DNA of 8,025 nt, taken from contig JACQAI010000616.1 of NCBI GenBank assembly GCA_016195115.1, forward strand, positions 1 to 8,025, given 5' to 3'. The stretch comes from Pseudomonadota bacterium. GTDB lineage: Bacteria > Pseudomonadota > Alphaproteobacteria > Elsterales > Elsteraceae. The notes under the pieces are model-generated. The model was given only the letters and a program-made list of their open reading frames with translations, did no database searches and was not told the DNA's origin. Below, in pieces: positions 1 through 7,707 of this stretch. The translations under genes were made by a program, and so were the position numbers. The number at the start of each line of letters is the position of its first letter. Position 1 is the first letter of the stretch.

Positions 1-126
1 CGGCGCCAGGAGATCGACCAGCGCGATGCCGAAGCCGGCGCGCGCGAGCTCGAGCGCGCAGCCGCGCCCGATGCCGCGCGCGCCGCCGGTGACCAGCGCG
101 ACCTTGCGCGGCGATGCCTCTGCCAT
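1..126 (-). CDS. Short-chain dehydrogenase/reductase (SDR), N-terminal part, cut by the window edge
   Basis: Only the first 42 codons are present; the gene continues past base 1. The translation starts MAEASPRKVALVTGG and shows the classical SDR cofactor site TGGARGIG (about residues 13-20) after the first beta strand (KVALVTG). The expected amphipathic helix (ALELARAG) and second strand (GIALVD) follow. The aspartate ending strand 2 (D38) is the usual sign of NAD(H) rather than NADP(H) preference in this family, though this is only a hint. The start at 126 is chosen because GGAGG (complement of 132-136) lies 5 nt upstream. An in-frame ATG at 138 would overlap that ribosome site and is less likely. 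The substrate cannot be inferred because the catalytic YxxxK and C-terminal substrate region lie outside the window. It is divergent from the gene at 304, with a 177-nt region between. Confidence 0.88.
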   Translation of the reverse strand, partial: MAEASPRKVALVTGGARGIGRGCALELARAGFGIALVDLLAP

Positions 127-212
127 AGCGTCCTCCATGTCTCGAGCGCGACTGCTGGCACGCCGCTAGATCATCAAGCCTAACCGGCGCGCGCCCCAAA
201 ACCCACGAAGCC

Positions 213-241
213 TTCATACTTCGCGCGCACCATCGCGGCAA
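213..241 (-). promoter_or_regulatory. Candidate sigma70-type promoter for the SDR gene
   Basis: On the minus strand, TTGCCG (complement of 236-241) and TATGAA (complement of 213-218) are separated by exactly 17 nt. Each matches the housekeeping consensus at 4 of 6 positions. Transcription would start near 206 and leave a leader of about 80 nt before the SDR ATG at 126. The assignment rests on motif and spacing only; in DNA this GC-rich, an AT-richer -10 element is modestly informative. Confidence 0.35.
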
Positions 242-253
242 ATTCGCACCCCG

Positions 254-269
254 TGTGAGGTGCATCACA
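254..269. promoter_or_regulatory. CRP/FNR-superfamily operator-like palindrome
   Basis: The sequence TGTGAGGTGCATCACA is an exact match to the TGTGA-N6-TCACA core bound by enterobacterial CRP. It sits in the divergent region between the SDR gene and the small membrane protein gene. Its centre (261.5) is about 40 bp upstream of a weak -10-like element TTTAAG (289-294), close to the class II CRP activator geometry for a start near 301-303. For the minus-strand promoter candidate the centre would be near -55, a poorer fit. Alphaproteobacterial CRP-like regulators often have different half-sites, so the regulator is unknown. Confidence 0.45.
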
Positions 270-303
270 TCCGGCCGCGCCGCATCGATTTAAGCTTCCC
301 GTC

Positions 304-660
304 ATGGCTTCGCTCTCGCACCCGTCGACCTCGCGCACGCTGCCCGGCCCGGCCCGGTCGCTGGCGATTGGCGGCGTCGCCCTGGTCGCGGTCCTGCTCG
401 GCCTGCACGTGATGTCGACCGAAGAGACCAGCTTCTATCGCACCCACGGCATGGTGCCGGATGCGCGCACCGCGGTGCGGCTGGCCGAGATGGTGCTCGC
501 CGACCCGAGCCACGGCTGTGTGCTCGCCGAGCGCCCCATCGCCCGGCTCCAGGACGGCATCTGGACCGTCGAAGGCCAGCCCGGATCGGGCGGCGGGCCG
601 TGCCGCGTCCTGCTCGACCGCAAGGACGGCCAGATCCTGAAAATCGAGTCGCGCGGCTAG
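304..660 (+). CDS. Membrane-anchored protein with YbbC/NTF2-fold immunity-like domain
   Basis: This is a 118-residue protein. A short basic N-terminus is followed by one hydrophobic segment (about residues 19-37), so the rest should face the periplasm. The outer part (about 50-117) follows the pattern of the NTF2-fold immunity proteins (PF15631, YbbC-like). These are VPDARTAVRLAEMVL for the first helix, DGIWTVEGQ for a strand, and a terminal LLDRKDGQILKIESRG in which the D-x-K-D-G-x-I-L turn is typical. Two cysteines (C72 and C100) could form a disulfide in the periplasm. In that family the proteins are thought to neutralise polymorphic toxins, but no toxin gene is nearby, so immunity is only a homology-based guess. 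The start lacks a good Shine-Dalgarno sequence. The membrane segment right after the first methionine supports it over later methionines. The downstream neighbour is convergent. Confidence 0.7.
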   Translation: MASLSHPSTSRTLPGPARSLAIGGVALVAVLLGLHVMSTEETSFYRTHGMVPDARTAVRLAEMVLADPSHGCVLAERPIARLQDGIWTVEGQPGSGGGPCRVLLDRKDGQILKIESRG

Positions 661-665
661 CGGCA

Positions 666-680
666 GCGGGCGTAGCCCGC
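666..680. terminator. Small GC hairpin between convergent genes
   Basis: GCGGGC-GTA-GCCCGC is a perfect 6-bp stem with a 3-nt loop. It begins 5 nt after the stop of the immunity-like gene and lies 28 nt beyond the stop of the convergent gene ending at 709. No T-run follows on either strand, so it is not a canonical intrinsic terminator. It could act as a weak terminator or a 3'-end stabiliser, or be a chance product of GC richness. Confidence 0.3.
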
Positions 681-708
681 GCGAGCGAAAAAGACTTCAA
701 ACTCCCGC

Positions 709-1110
709 TCAGTCGAGCTGGGCACGTGGCGCCGGTGCGGCGTCGGCCTCGGGCTCGCGTGCCACGTCGGGCAGCGGATCGAGCCCCTGGTCCTGGGGAA
801 GCTCCTCCGGCGGCTCCTCCTCGGGCTTGGCGACTTCCTCGGCGCGCGCCATGGCGACCCGCAGGATGCGCTCTTTCTGCCAGGCCGGCAGGCCGTCGAA
901 GGCGCCGAGCGCGCGCCGGTAGTCCGTGGCGTCGCCGCTGTCGACCGCGCGCTTGACCGCCTGATAGACCTTGCTGACCTCGCCGACGACCGCCGCCATC
1001 GCATCCAGCAGGATGGCCAAGTCCGGCGTCTCGTTGCGTTCCGCGTCGTCCACCTCGACCACCCGGCGTCGTGCCCTGCCACCATAACGCAAAACCGCGG
1101 GGCGCGGCAT
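709..1110 (-). CDS. Hypothetical protein with acidic, proline-rich C-terminal tail
   Basis: I do not recognise this family. The frame encodes 133 residues. A basic N-terminus (RYGGRARRR) is followed by a predicted helical core (about residues 28-92, including DLAILLDAMAAVVGEVSKVY and PAWQKERILRVAMARAEEV). The tail (about 93-133) is rich in Glu, Asp, Pro and Ala and probably disordered. No signal peptide or membrane segment is visible. This frame has natural amino acid composition, whereas the overlapping frames are arginine/serine/proline-rich shadows. The frame is open further upstream, but that part is antisense to mmcB. ATG at 1110 is the first start inside the intergenic region, with only a weak GGCGG upstream. 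GTG codons at 1062 or 1053 are possible alternatives and would drop the basic N-terminus. The gene is divergent from mmcB and shares its 90-nt upstream region. Confidence 0.6.
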   Translation of the reverse strand: MPRPAVLRYGGRARRRVVEVDDAERNETPDLAILLDAMAAVVGEVSKVYQAVKRAVDSGDATDYRRALGAFDGLPAWQKERILRVAMARAEEVAKPEEEPPEELPQDQGLDPLPDVAREPEADAAPAPRAQLD

Positions 1111-1144
1111 TGAACAACGCCGCCAAGGACTTGGGTACAGTCGA

Positions 1145-1174
1145 TTGACAGCGCGGCGGCCACCGCCGCACCAT
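1145..1174 (+). promoter_or_regulatory. Candidate mmcB promoter
   Basis: A consensus -35 hexamer TTGACA lies at 1145-1150. With an 18-nt spacer, the best -10 is CACCAT at 1169-1174, only 3 of 6 matches. Transcription would start near 1181, immediately before the LexA-like site. The weak -10 is common in GC-rich alphaproteobacterial promoters but keeps confidence low. The spacer contains the inverted repeat GCGGCGG-CCA-CCGCCGC (1153-1169). Confidence 0.35.
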
Positions 1175-1184
1175 GGCGCGATGC

Positions 1185-1199
1185 GAACGAAACGGCAAC
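1185..1199 (+). promoter_or_regulatory. Candidate LexA (SOS) box upstream of mmcB, one mismatch
   Basis: GAAC-GAAACGG-CAAC matches the alphaproteobacterial LexA direct repeat GAAC-N7-GAAC (the reverse complement of GTTC-N7-GTTC) at 7 of 8 positions. It ends one base before the mmcB start codon and just downstream of the predicted transcription start, where a bound repressor could block expression. mmcB is SOS-controlled in Caulobacter, which makes the site plausible. The degenerate second half-site leaves real doubt. Confidence 0.4.
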
Positions 1200-1200
1200 T

Positions 1201-1686
1201 ATGAGCCGCGCCGCGCCGCTCCCGACGGGGCTTGCCGAGACCCCGGCGGCCGACCCCGGCGAGCCGCTGGCCGGTGCTGCGGCGATCTGCCGGGGCGTCT
1301 GCCGGGTGCTCGCCGAACTCGGCTACGCCACCCTCACCGAGGTCACCCTGGCGACCGGCCGGCGGGTCGACGTGATGGCGCTCGACCGGCGCGGCGAGAT
1401 CCTCGTGGTCGAGATCAAGAGCTCGGTCGCCGACTTCCGCGCCGACCAGAAATGGCAGGACTACCTCGAGTTCTGCGACCGCTTCGCCTTCGCGGTCGGA
1501 CCCGACTTCCCCCAGGCGCTGCTGCCCGCCGAGGTCGGCCTGATGGTCGCCGACGCCTACGACGCCCACGTGCTGCGCGACGGCCCGGCGACGCCGCTGT
1601 CGGCCGCCCGGCGCAAGCATCTCGTGCTACGCTTCGCCCACGTCGCGAGCGCCCGCCTGGCGCGCCGCGACGACCCGCCTCTCTAA
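1201..1686 (+). CDS. mmcB: MmcB family DNA repair protein (DUF1052, PD-(D/E)XK nuclease-like)
   Basis: The 161-residue protein matches the MmcB/DUF1052 family, linked in Caulobacter to mitomycin C resistance and the SOS-induced mutagenic repair pathway. The nuclease-fold core is visible: a helix with AAAICRGVCRVLAELGY (about 26-42), then RRVDVMALDR containing D57. Next is EILVVEIKSS containing E71 and K73, which together form the D...ExK signature. A conserved helix region ADFRADQKWQDYLEFCDRF (about 77-95) and the strand FAFAVG follow. The protein is probably cytosolic and acts on DNA. The first 20 residues are proline/alanine-rich and poorly conserved-looking, so a slightly later start is possible; no strong Shine-Dalgarno precedes 1201. 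It is divergent from the gene at 1110. The cupin gene starts 28 nt downstream but has its own ribosome site, so read-through is possible rather than shown. Confidence 0.87.
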   Translation: MSRAAPLPTGLAETPAADPGEPLAGAAAICRGVCRVLAELGYATLTEVTLATGRRVDVMALDRRGEILVVEIKSSVADFRADQKWQDYLEFCDRFAFAVGPDFPQALLPAEVGLMVADAYDAHVLRDGPATPLSAARRKHLVLRFAHVASARLARRDDPPL

Positions 1687-1714
1687 GCCCGGCCCGCGCG
1701 ACAGGAGCTCGCCC

Positions 1715-2203
1715 ATGACCACGTCCGCGCCGACCATCCACGCCGTCCAGCCCGACGAGGGCGAGGGTTATTGGCGCCCGAAACCGGCCAACGGCTACGT
1801 CGTCGTCAAGGTCAGCCCGCGGCGCGGCGGCCAGCGCAATCTCGCCATGGGCGTCCAGATCATCCCGCCGGGCGGCTTCGTGCCCGAGCACAGCCATGAG
1901 AAGCAGGAGGAGATCCTGTTCTGCTTCGAGGGCGAGGGCGTCGTCGAAGTCGACGGCGTGCCGCACTGCTTCGTGCCCGGCACGGTGATCTACGCGACGC
2001 CCTGGATGAAGCACAAGATCATCAACACCGGCACCCGCGACCTCAAGTTCACCTGGACGATGACGCCGCCCGGGCTCGAGGATTTTTTCTCGGCGATCGG
2101 CAAGACCCGCCAGCCGGGCGACCCGGCGCCGGCGCCGTTCGATCCGCCCGCGACCATCGACCGCGCCCAGGCCGAATCCGGCTTCGGCGACTACGAGCGT
2201 TGA
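1715..2203 (+). CDS. Single-domain cupin protein
   Basis: This 162-residue protein contains one RmlC-like cupin barrel. Motif 1 runs from G53 to G73 with the metal ligands H59, H61 and E66 in the exact G-x5-H-x-H-x4-E-x6-G spacing. Motif 2 (about 89-104) supplies H100 and N104, although the usual P-x-G turn is P-W-M. All four metal ligands are therefore present, so a bound divalent metal and either catalysis or metabolite binding are expected. The substrate is not predictable. There is no signal peptide, so it should be cytosolic. AGGAG at 1703-1707 sits 7 nt before the ATG and fixes the start. The gene is followed after 96 nt by the transporter operon in the same direction, so it may act on the transported compound. 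Confidence 0.85.
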   Translation: MTTSAPTIHAVQPDEGEGYWRPKPANGYVVVKVSPRRGGQRNLAMGVQIIPPGGFVPEHSHEKQEEILFCFEGEGVVEVDGVPHCFVPGTVIYATPWMKHKIINTGTRDLKFTWTMTPPGLEDFFSAIGKTRQPGDPAPAPFDPPATIDRAQAESGFGDYER

Positions 2204-2269
2204 GCCCGGCAGCCTGCCCGTCCTGCGCGGTTTTGGCGGCTTGCCCCTGCCCCGGCGGCGGGCGATCCT

Positions 2270-2290
2270 CTTGCGCAACGTCGTCGCAAG
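2270..2290 (+). promoter_or_regulatory. Hairpin overlapping the ribosome site of the binding-protein gene
   Basis: CTTGCG (2270-2275) and CGCAAG (2285-2290) can pair as a 6-bp stem around a 9-nt loop. The right arm contributes the first bases of the AAGGAG Shine-Dalgarno sequence (2288-2293) of the gene starting at 2300. Such a structure could modulate translation or protect the 5' end of a processed message. The rest of the 96-nt gap after the cupin gene shows no clear promoter or terminator. It may be chance. Confidence 0.25.
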
Positions 2291-2299
2291 GAGCCGGTC

Positions 2300-3886
2300 A
2301 TGACGGGTGGGAAATTCTATCGGCGTGCCGTCCTGCTGCTGCCGGCGTTGCTCGCGCTGGCGTGCGCGCCCGCCGCATCGCGCGCTGAGGAGAAATCCAG
2401 TGGCGAGCTGACGGTCGCACTGTCGTCGCTGTCGACCGAGACGCTCGACCCGATCCTCGGCGGCCAGATCGTCAAGTTCTATCTCGACCAAATGTTCGAC
2501 TATCTGGTCGGCTGCAATCCCGACGGCACGCTCTCGAAGACCGACGGGCTGGCGCGCGACTGGGAGGTCTCGGCCGACCGCAAGCGCTGGACCTTCCTGC
2601 TGCGCACCGGCGTCAAGTTCCACAACGGCGACGACGTCACCTCGGAGGACGTCAAGTTCAGCCTCCAGCGCGCCACCGGCAAGCGCTCGACCACCGGCTA
2701 CGCCGGGCCGATGCGCGAGCTGATCGCCGACATCGAGACGCCGGCGCCCGACAAGGTCGTGATCGTCACCAAGCAGCCGACTTTGATCATCGCCTCCTAT
2801 TTGTCGCGCGCGCTGTCGACCGAAGGCATGGTGCTGTCCAAGAAGTATCACGAGGCCAAGGGCGACGACGGCTTCCTCGCGCATCCGATCGGCAGCGGGC
2901 CCTACAAGTTCGTGCAGCGCACCGCGGGCTCGTTCCTCAAGCTCGAGGCGGTCGACAACCACTGGCGCCAGGGTGCGCCGGGCTACAAGAACCTGTGGTT
3001 CCGCCTGGTGCCCGAGGAGACCACGCGCATCGCCATGCTGCGCCAGGGCAAGGCCGACATCATCGACATCTCGCGTGAGCGCGTGAAGGAGGTCCAGGCC
3101 GACGGCTTCCCGATCCGCCTGCGCAAGGACGACGCGCAGATCAATTTTTGGTGGATCGAGCCGTACCAGGGCAAGCCGCTCGACAACCCGCGCGTGCGCG
3201 AAGCCCTCAACCTGGCAATCGACCGCAAGGAGCTCGCCGAGACGATCTTCAACGGCATGGCGGCGCCCGGGCCGGTGCCCTGGGGCATGTCGTGGTCGTA
3301 CCCCGAGGTCGGCTTCAAGGACGACGCGCTGCAGTACAAGTTCGATCCCAAGGCGGCGCAGAAGCTGCTCGCCGACGCCGGCTTCGGCCGCGGCATCGAG
3401 CTGCAGCTCTATTCCTATCGCCTGCCCGGCCTGCCCGAAGGCCAGGCGATGGCCGAGGCGATCGCCGGCTACTGGGAGGCCATCGGGGTCAAGACCAAGC
3501 TCGTCCCGGTCGACTACCCGGCGTTCCGCAAGAAGTGGATCGACCGCTCCGATCCGGGCGGCATCGGCTATTTCAACGTCGCCAACCGCAACTGGATCGG
3601 CGCCTACGCGATCATCGACAAATACGCCAACCCCAAGGAGGCGACCGCGACGATGCACGATCCGGAACTCGAGAAGATCGTGCTCGCGATCCCGGGCCAG
3701 GTCGAGCAGGACAAGGTCAACGATCTGATGCGCCAGCTCTATGCGCGCCTGCGCAGCGAGCATCACGGCGTCGGGCTGTTGAACATCCACACGCCGTATG
3801 CGGTGTCGAAACGGTTGGCCAGTTGGGATCCCGGCAGCGTCATGTACGACCTGAACCTCGACCAGCTGACCTTGACGAAAAAATAG
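2300..3886 (+). CDS. ABC transporter periplasmic solute-binding protein, family 5 (peptide/opine/nickel class)
   Basis: The 528-residue protein is the usual length for SBP_bac_5 proteins (DppA/OppA class). A Sec signal peptide is clear: the basic start GGKFYRR, a hydrophobic core of leucines and alanines, and a probable signal peptidase I site after ASRA (residue 29). The mature part has the family landmarks. These are the strand ELTVALSSL, then GLARDWEVSADRKRWTFLLR (about residues 82-101), then GVKFHNGDDVTSEDVKFSLQRA. Further on are HPIGSGPYKF, the helix-turn NPRVREALNLAIDRKEL, and the lobe-two strand region LQLYSYRLPG. It should capture a ligand in the periplasm and hand it to the permeases encoded next. 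Family membership does not reveal the ligand: dipeptides, oligopeptides, opines, sugars and other compounds all occur. AAGGAG at 2288-2293 supports the ATG. The first permease follows after 14 nt with no terminator hairpin. Confidence 0.93.
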   Translation: MTGGKFYRRAVLLLPALLALACAPAASRAEEKSSGELTVALSSLSTETLDPILGGQIVKFYLDQMFDYLVGCNPDGTLSKTDGLARDWEVSADRKRWTFLLRTGVKFHNGDDVTSEDVKFSLQRATGKRSTTGYAGPMRELIADIETPAPDKVVIVTKQPTLIIASYLSRALSTEGMVLSKKYHEAKGDDGFLAHPIGSGPYKFVQRTAGSFLKLEAVDNHWRQGAPGYKNLWFRLVPEETTRIAMLRQGKADIIDISRERVKEVQADGFPIRLRKDDAQINFWWIEPYQGKPLDNPRVREALNLAIDRKELAETIFNGMAAPGPVPWGMSWSYPEVGFKDDALQYKFDPKAAQKLLADAGFGRGIELQLYSYRLPGLPEGQAMAEAIAGYWEAIGVKTKLVPVDYPAFRKKWIDRSDPGGIGYFNVANRNWIGAYAIIDKYANPKEATATMHDPELEKIVLAIPGQVEQDKVNDLMRQLYARLRSEHHGVGLLNIHTPYAVSKRLASWDPGSVMYDLNLDQLTLTKK

Positions 3887-3900
3887 CGGCACTCCGGTCG

Positions 3901-4821
3901 ATGCGGCGGTTTCTGCTCCAGCGGGCGATCCGCGCGGTCCTGACCTTGGCGATCCTGTCGGTCGTGATTTTCGCGCTGGCGCGTGCGACCGGCGATCCCC
4001 TGACGTTGATTCTGCCGCCGGAAGCCAGCGCCGAGGATCGCGCCAACGTCAGCCAGGAGCTCGGGCTCGATCGGCCCTGGGTGGTGCAATATGGCCGTTT
4101 CATCGGCCACGTGCTGGTCGGCGATTTCGGCATCTCGCTGTATCACCGCCAGCCGGTCAACGAGCTGATCCGCGACCGGCTGCCCAACTCGATGCGGCTC
4201 GCCGGCTTCGCCATGGCGGTCGCGATCCTGCTGGCGTTCCCGCTCGGGGTGCTGGCCGCGGCGCGCAAGGACACGCTGTTCGACCGTGGCGACCAGGTGA
4301 TCGCGATCCTGGGCCAGTCCGTGCCGACCTTCTGGTTGGGCGTGGTGCTGATCGAGACCGTGGCGAGCCGGCTGCAGTGGTTTCCGCCCGGCGACATCGG
4401 CGGGCTCGACCACTACATCCTGCCCGGCTTCACGCTCGGCTGGTTCGTGGTCGCCGGCATGATGCGGCTGCTGCGCTCCGGCATGATCGAGGTTTTGGAC
4501 GCCGAGTACGTCAAGCTCGCGCGCATCAAGGGCGTGATCGAGCGCCGCGTGATCTGGCAGCACGCGCTCAAGAACGCGCTGATCCCCGTGGTCACGTTCA
4601 TGGGCATGTACTTCGCGATCCTGGTCGCCAACGCCATCGTGGTCGAGACCGTGTTCGCCTGGCCGGGCATGGGCCGGCTCGCCTACGAGGCGATCACGAC
4701 CCGCGACTTCCCCGTCATCCAGGCGGTGGTGCTGGTCGCGGCGCTGATCGTCACGGTCGCCAATCTGGCGATCGACGCGCTCTACGTCGTGATCGATCCG
4801 CGCATCCGCCATGCCGGCTGA
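3901..4821 (+). CDS. DppB-type ABC transporter permease
   Basis: This 306-residue inner-membrane permease matches the DppB/OppB family in length and pattern. The N-terminal MRRFLLQRAIRAVLTL leads into transmembrane helix 1 (about 9-28). The conserved GLDRPWVVQYGRFIGHVLVGDFG region (about 55-77) lies outside the membrane. Further hydrophobic segments lie at about 98-122, 132-152, 173-191, 228-250 and 273-298. The cytoplasmic EAA coupling loop runs from EYVKLARIKG through HALKNALIP (about 202-229) and should dock on one of the ATPases. The frame is open upstream inside the previous gene, but ATG at 3901 gives the canonical N-terminus. No strong ribosome site precedes it, so translation is probably coupled to the binding-protein gene 14 nt upstream. 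It pairs with the next gene to form the translocation channel. Confidence 0.94.
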   Translation: MRRFLLQRAIRAVLTLAILSVVIFALARATGDPLTLILPPEASAEDRANVSQELGLDRPWVVQYGRFIGHVLVGDFGISLYHRQPVNELIRDRLPNSMRLAGFAMAVAILLAFPLGVLAAARKDTLFDRGDQVIAILGQSVPTFWLGVVLIETVASRLQWFPPGDIGGLDHYILPGFTLGWFVVAGMMRLLRSGMIEVLDAEYVKLARIKGVIERRVIWQHALKNALIPVVTFMGMYFAILVANAIVVETVFAWPGMGRLAYEAITTRDFPVIQAVVLVAALIVTVANLAIDALYVVIDPRIRHAG

Positions 4822-4827
4822 CGCGCG

Positions 4828-5724
4828 ATGAGCGACATTCCGCTCAGCCCCATTCAGCGCGTGTTGCGCCGCCTGCCGGGGCGCCGCACCAAGGGCCGCG
4901 TCGCCGGCCCGCCCTTGATCCCGCTCGTTATCCTGGTCGCCTTCGTGCTCGCCGCGGTGTTCGCCGAGTGGGTCAGCCCGGGCGAGCCGTACCGGCAGGC
5001 GCTGCGCGCCGGGTTTCGTCCGCCCGTCTGGCTCGATGCCGGCACCTGGAGCAATCTGCTCGGCACCGACCGGCTGGGCCGCGATCTGCTCACCCGCATC
5101 ATCTACGGCGCGCGCGTGTCGCTGACCGCGGGCGTCATCACCGTGCTGGTCGCGACCGCGGTCGGCGTCGCGGTCGGGCTGGTCGCCGCGTACTTCCGCG
5201 GCCGCGTCGACGCGGTGCTCATGCAGCTGACCGACGCGACCTTGTCGATCCCCATCATCCTGCTCGCCCTGATCCTGGCCGTCACGGTCGGCCCGAGCTT
5301 CGGCAACGTCGTGCTGGCGATCGCCGCGATCCTGTGGGCGCGCTACGCCCGGGTGATCCGCGGCGAGGCGTTGAGCCTGATGGAACGCGACTTCATCGCG
5401 CTGGCGCGCGTCGCCGGCTGCTCGCCGGCGCGCATCATCGCGGTCCACCTGTTCCCCAACATCCTGAATACCGTCGTGGTGCTGTTCACCCTCCAGGTTG
5501 GCGACGTCATCATCGTCGAGGCGGCGTTGTCGTTCCTCGGCGCCGGCATCCCGCCGCCGACGCCGGCGTGGGGCTCGATGGTCGCCGACGGCCGCGAGTT
5601 CATCACCACCGCCTGGTGGGTGTCGTTCTTTCCAGGCCTCGCGATCCTGATGGTCGTGCTCAGCTTCAACCTCCTGGGCGACTGGCTGCGCGACCGGCTC
5701 GACCCCAAGCTGCGGCAGATCTGA
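4828..5724 (+). CDS. DppC-type ABC transporter permease
   Basis: The 298-residue protein is the second channel subunit. It has a basic cytoplasmic N-terminus (residues 1-28) and a first membrane helix (about 30-48). Next is the DppC hallmark LLGTDRLGRDLLTRIIYGAR (about 77-96). Further hydrophobic segments follow at about 100-122, 138-154, 160-172, 212-232 and 263-286. The EAA loop is ERDFIALARVAGCSPARII (about 186-204) followed by HLFPN. The conserved outer loop GIPPPTPAWGSMVADGR (240-256) and the terminal GDWLRDRLDPKLR are typical of the family. It starts 6 nt after the DppB-type gene with no good Shine-Dalgarno sequence, which again suggests translational coupling and fixed subunit ratios. 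The role as partner of the upstream permease is well supported by family and order; the transported compound is not known. Confidence 0.94.
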   Translation: MSDIPLSPIQRVLRRLPGRRTKGRVAGPPLIPLVILVAFVLAAVFAEWVSPGEPYRQALRAGFRPPVWLDAGTWSNLLGTDRLGRDLLTRIIYGARVSLTAGVITVLVATAVGVAVGLVAAYFRGRVDAVLMQLTDATLSIPIILLALILAVTVGPSFGNVVLAIAAILWARYARVIRGEALSLMERDFIALARVAGCSPARIIAVHLFPNILNTVVVLFTLQVGDVIIVEAALSFLGAGIPPPTPAWGSMVADGREFITTAWWVSFFPGLAILMVVLSFNLLGDWLRDRLDPKLRQI

Positions 5725-5728
5725 GCCC

Positions 5729-7679
<1,951 letters not shown>

Positions 7680-7707
7680 CCAACCCGTCTCAGCAGGAGT
7701 AACGATC

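Noticed and set aside
127..303. Small RNA or tRNA in the longest intergenic region
   Set aside because: No cloverleaf, terminator with T-run or other RNA signature was visible; the region is adequately explained by divergent promoter elements.
1173..1718. Plus-strand frame with an ATG upstream of mmcB
   Set aside because: It is out of frame with mmcB, and its translation is Arg/Pro-rich. The mmcB frame carries the nuclease-fold residues.
2357..2371. Possible lipoprotein site around the cysteine in LALACAPA of the binding protein
   Set aside because: Positions -3 and -2 are A and L rather than the L-[AS] order of a lipobox, and a good signal peptidase I site (ASRA) follows. A lipoprotein form is not excluded but is not supported.
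3878..3886. Run of six A before the stop of the binding-protein gene as a slippage site
   Set aside because: The run encodes two terminal lysines, and the permease has its own start 14 nt later, so no fusion product is needed.
1415..3892. Antisense open frame of 825 codons
   Set aside because: It lies opposite mmcB, the cupin and the binding-protein gene, all with clear family motifs. Its translation is rich in Arg, Asp, Val, Gly and Ala with no recognisable domain, as expected from the high GC third positions of the sense genes.
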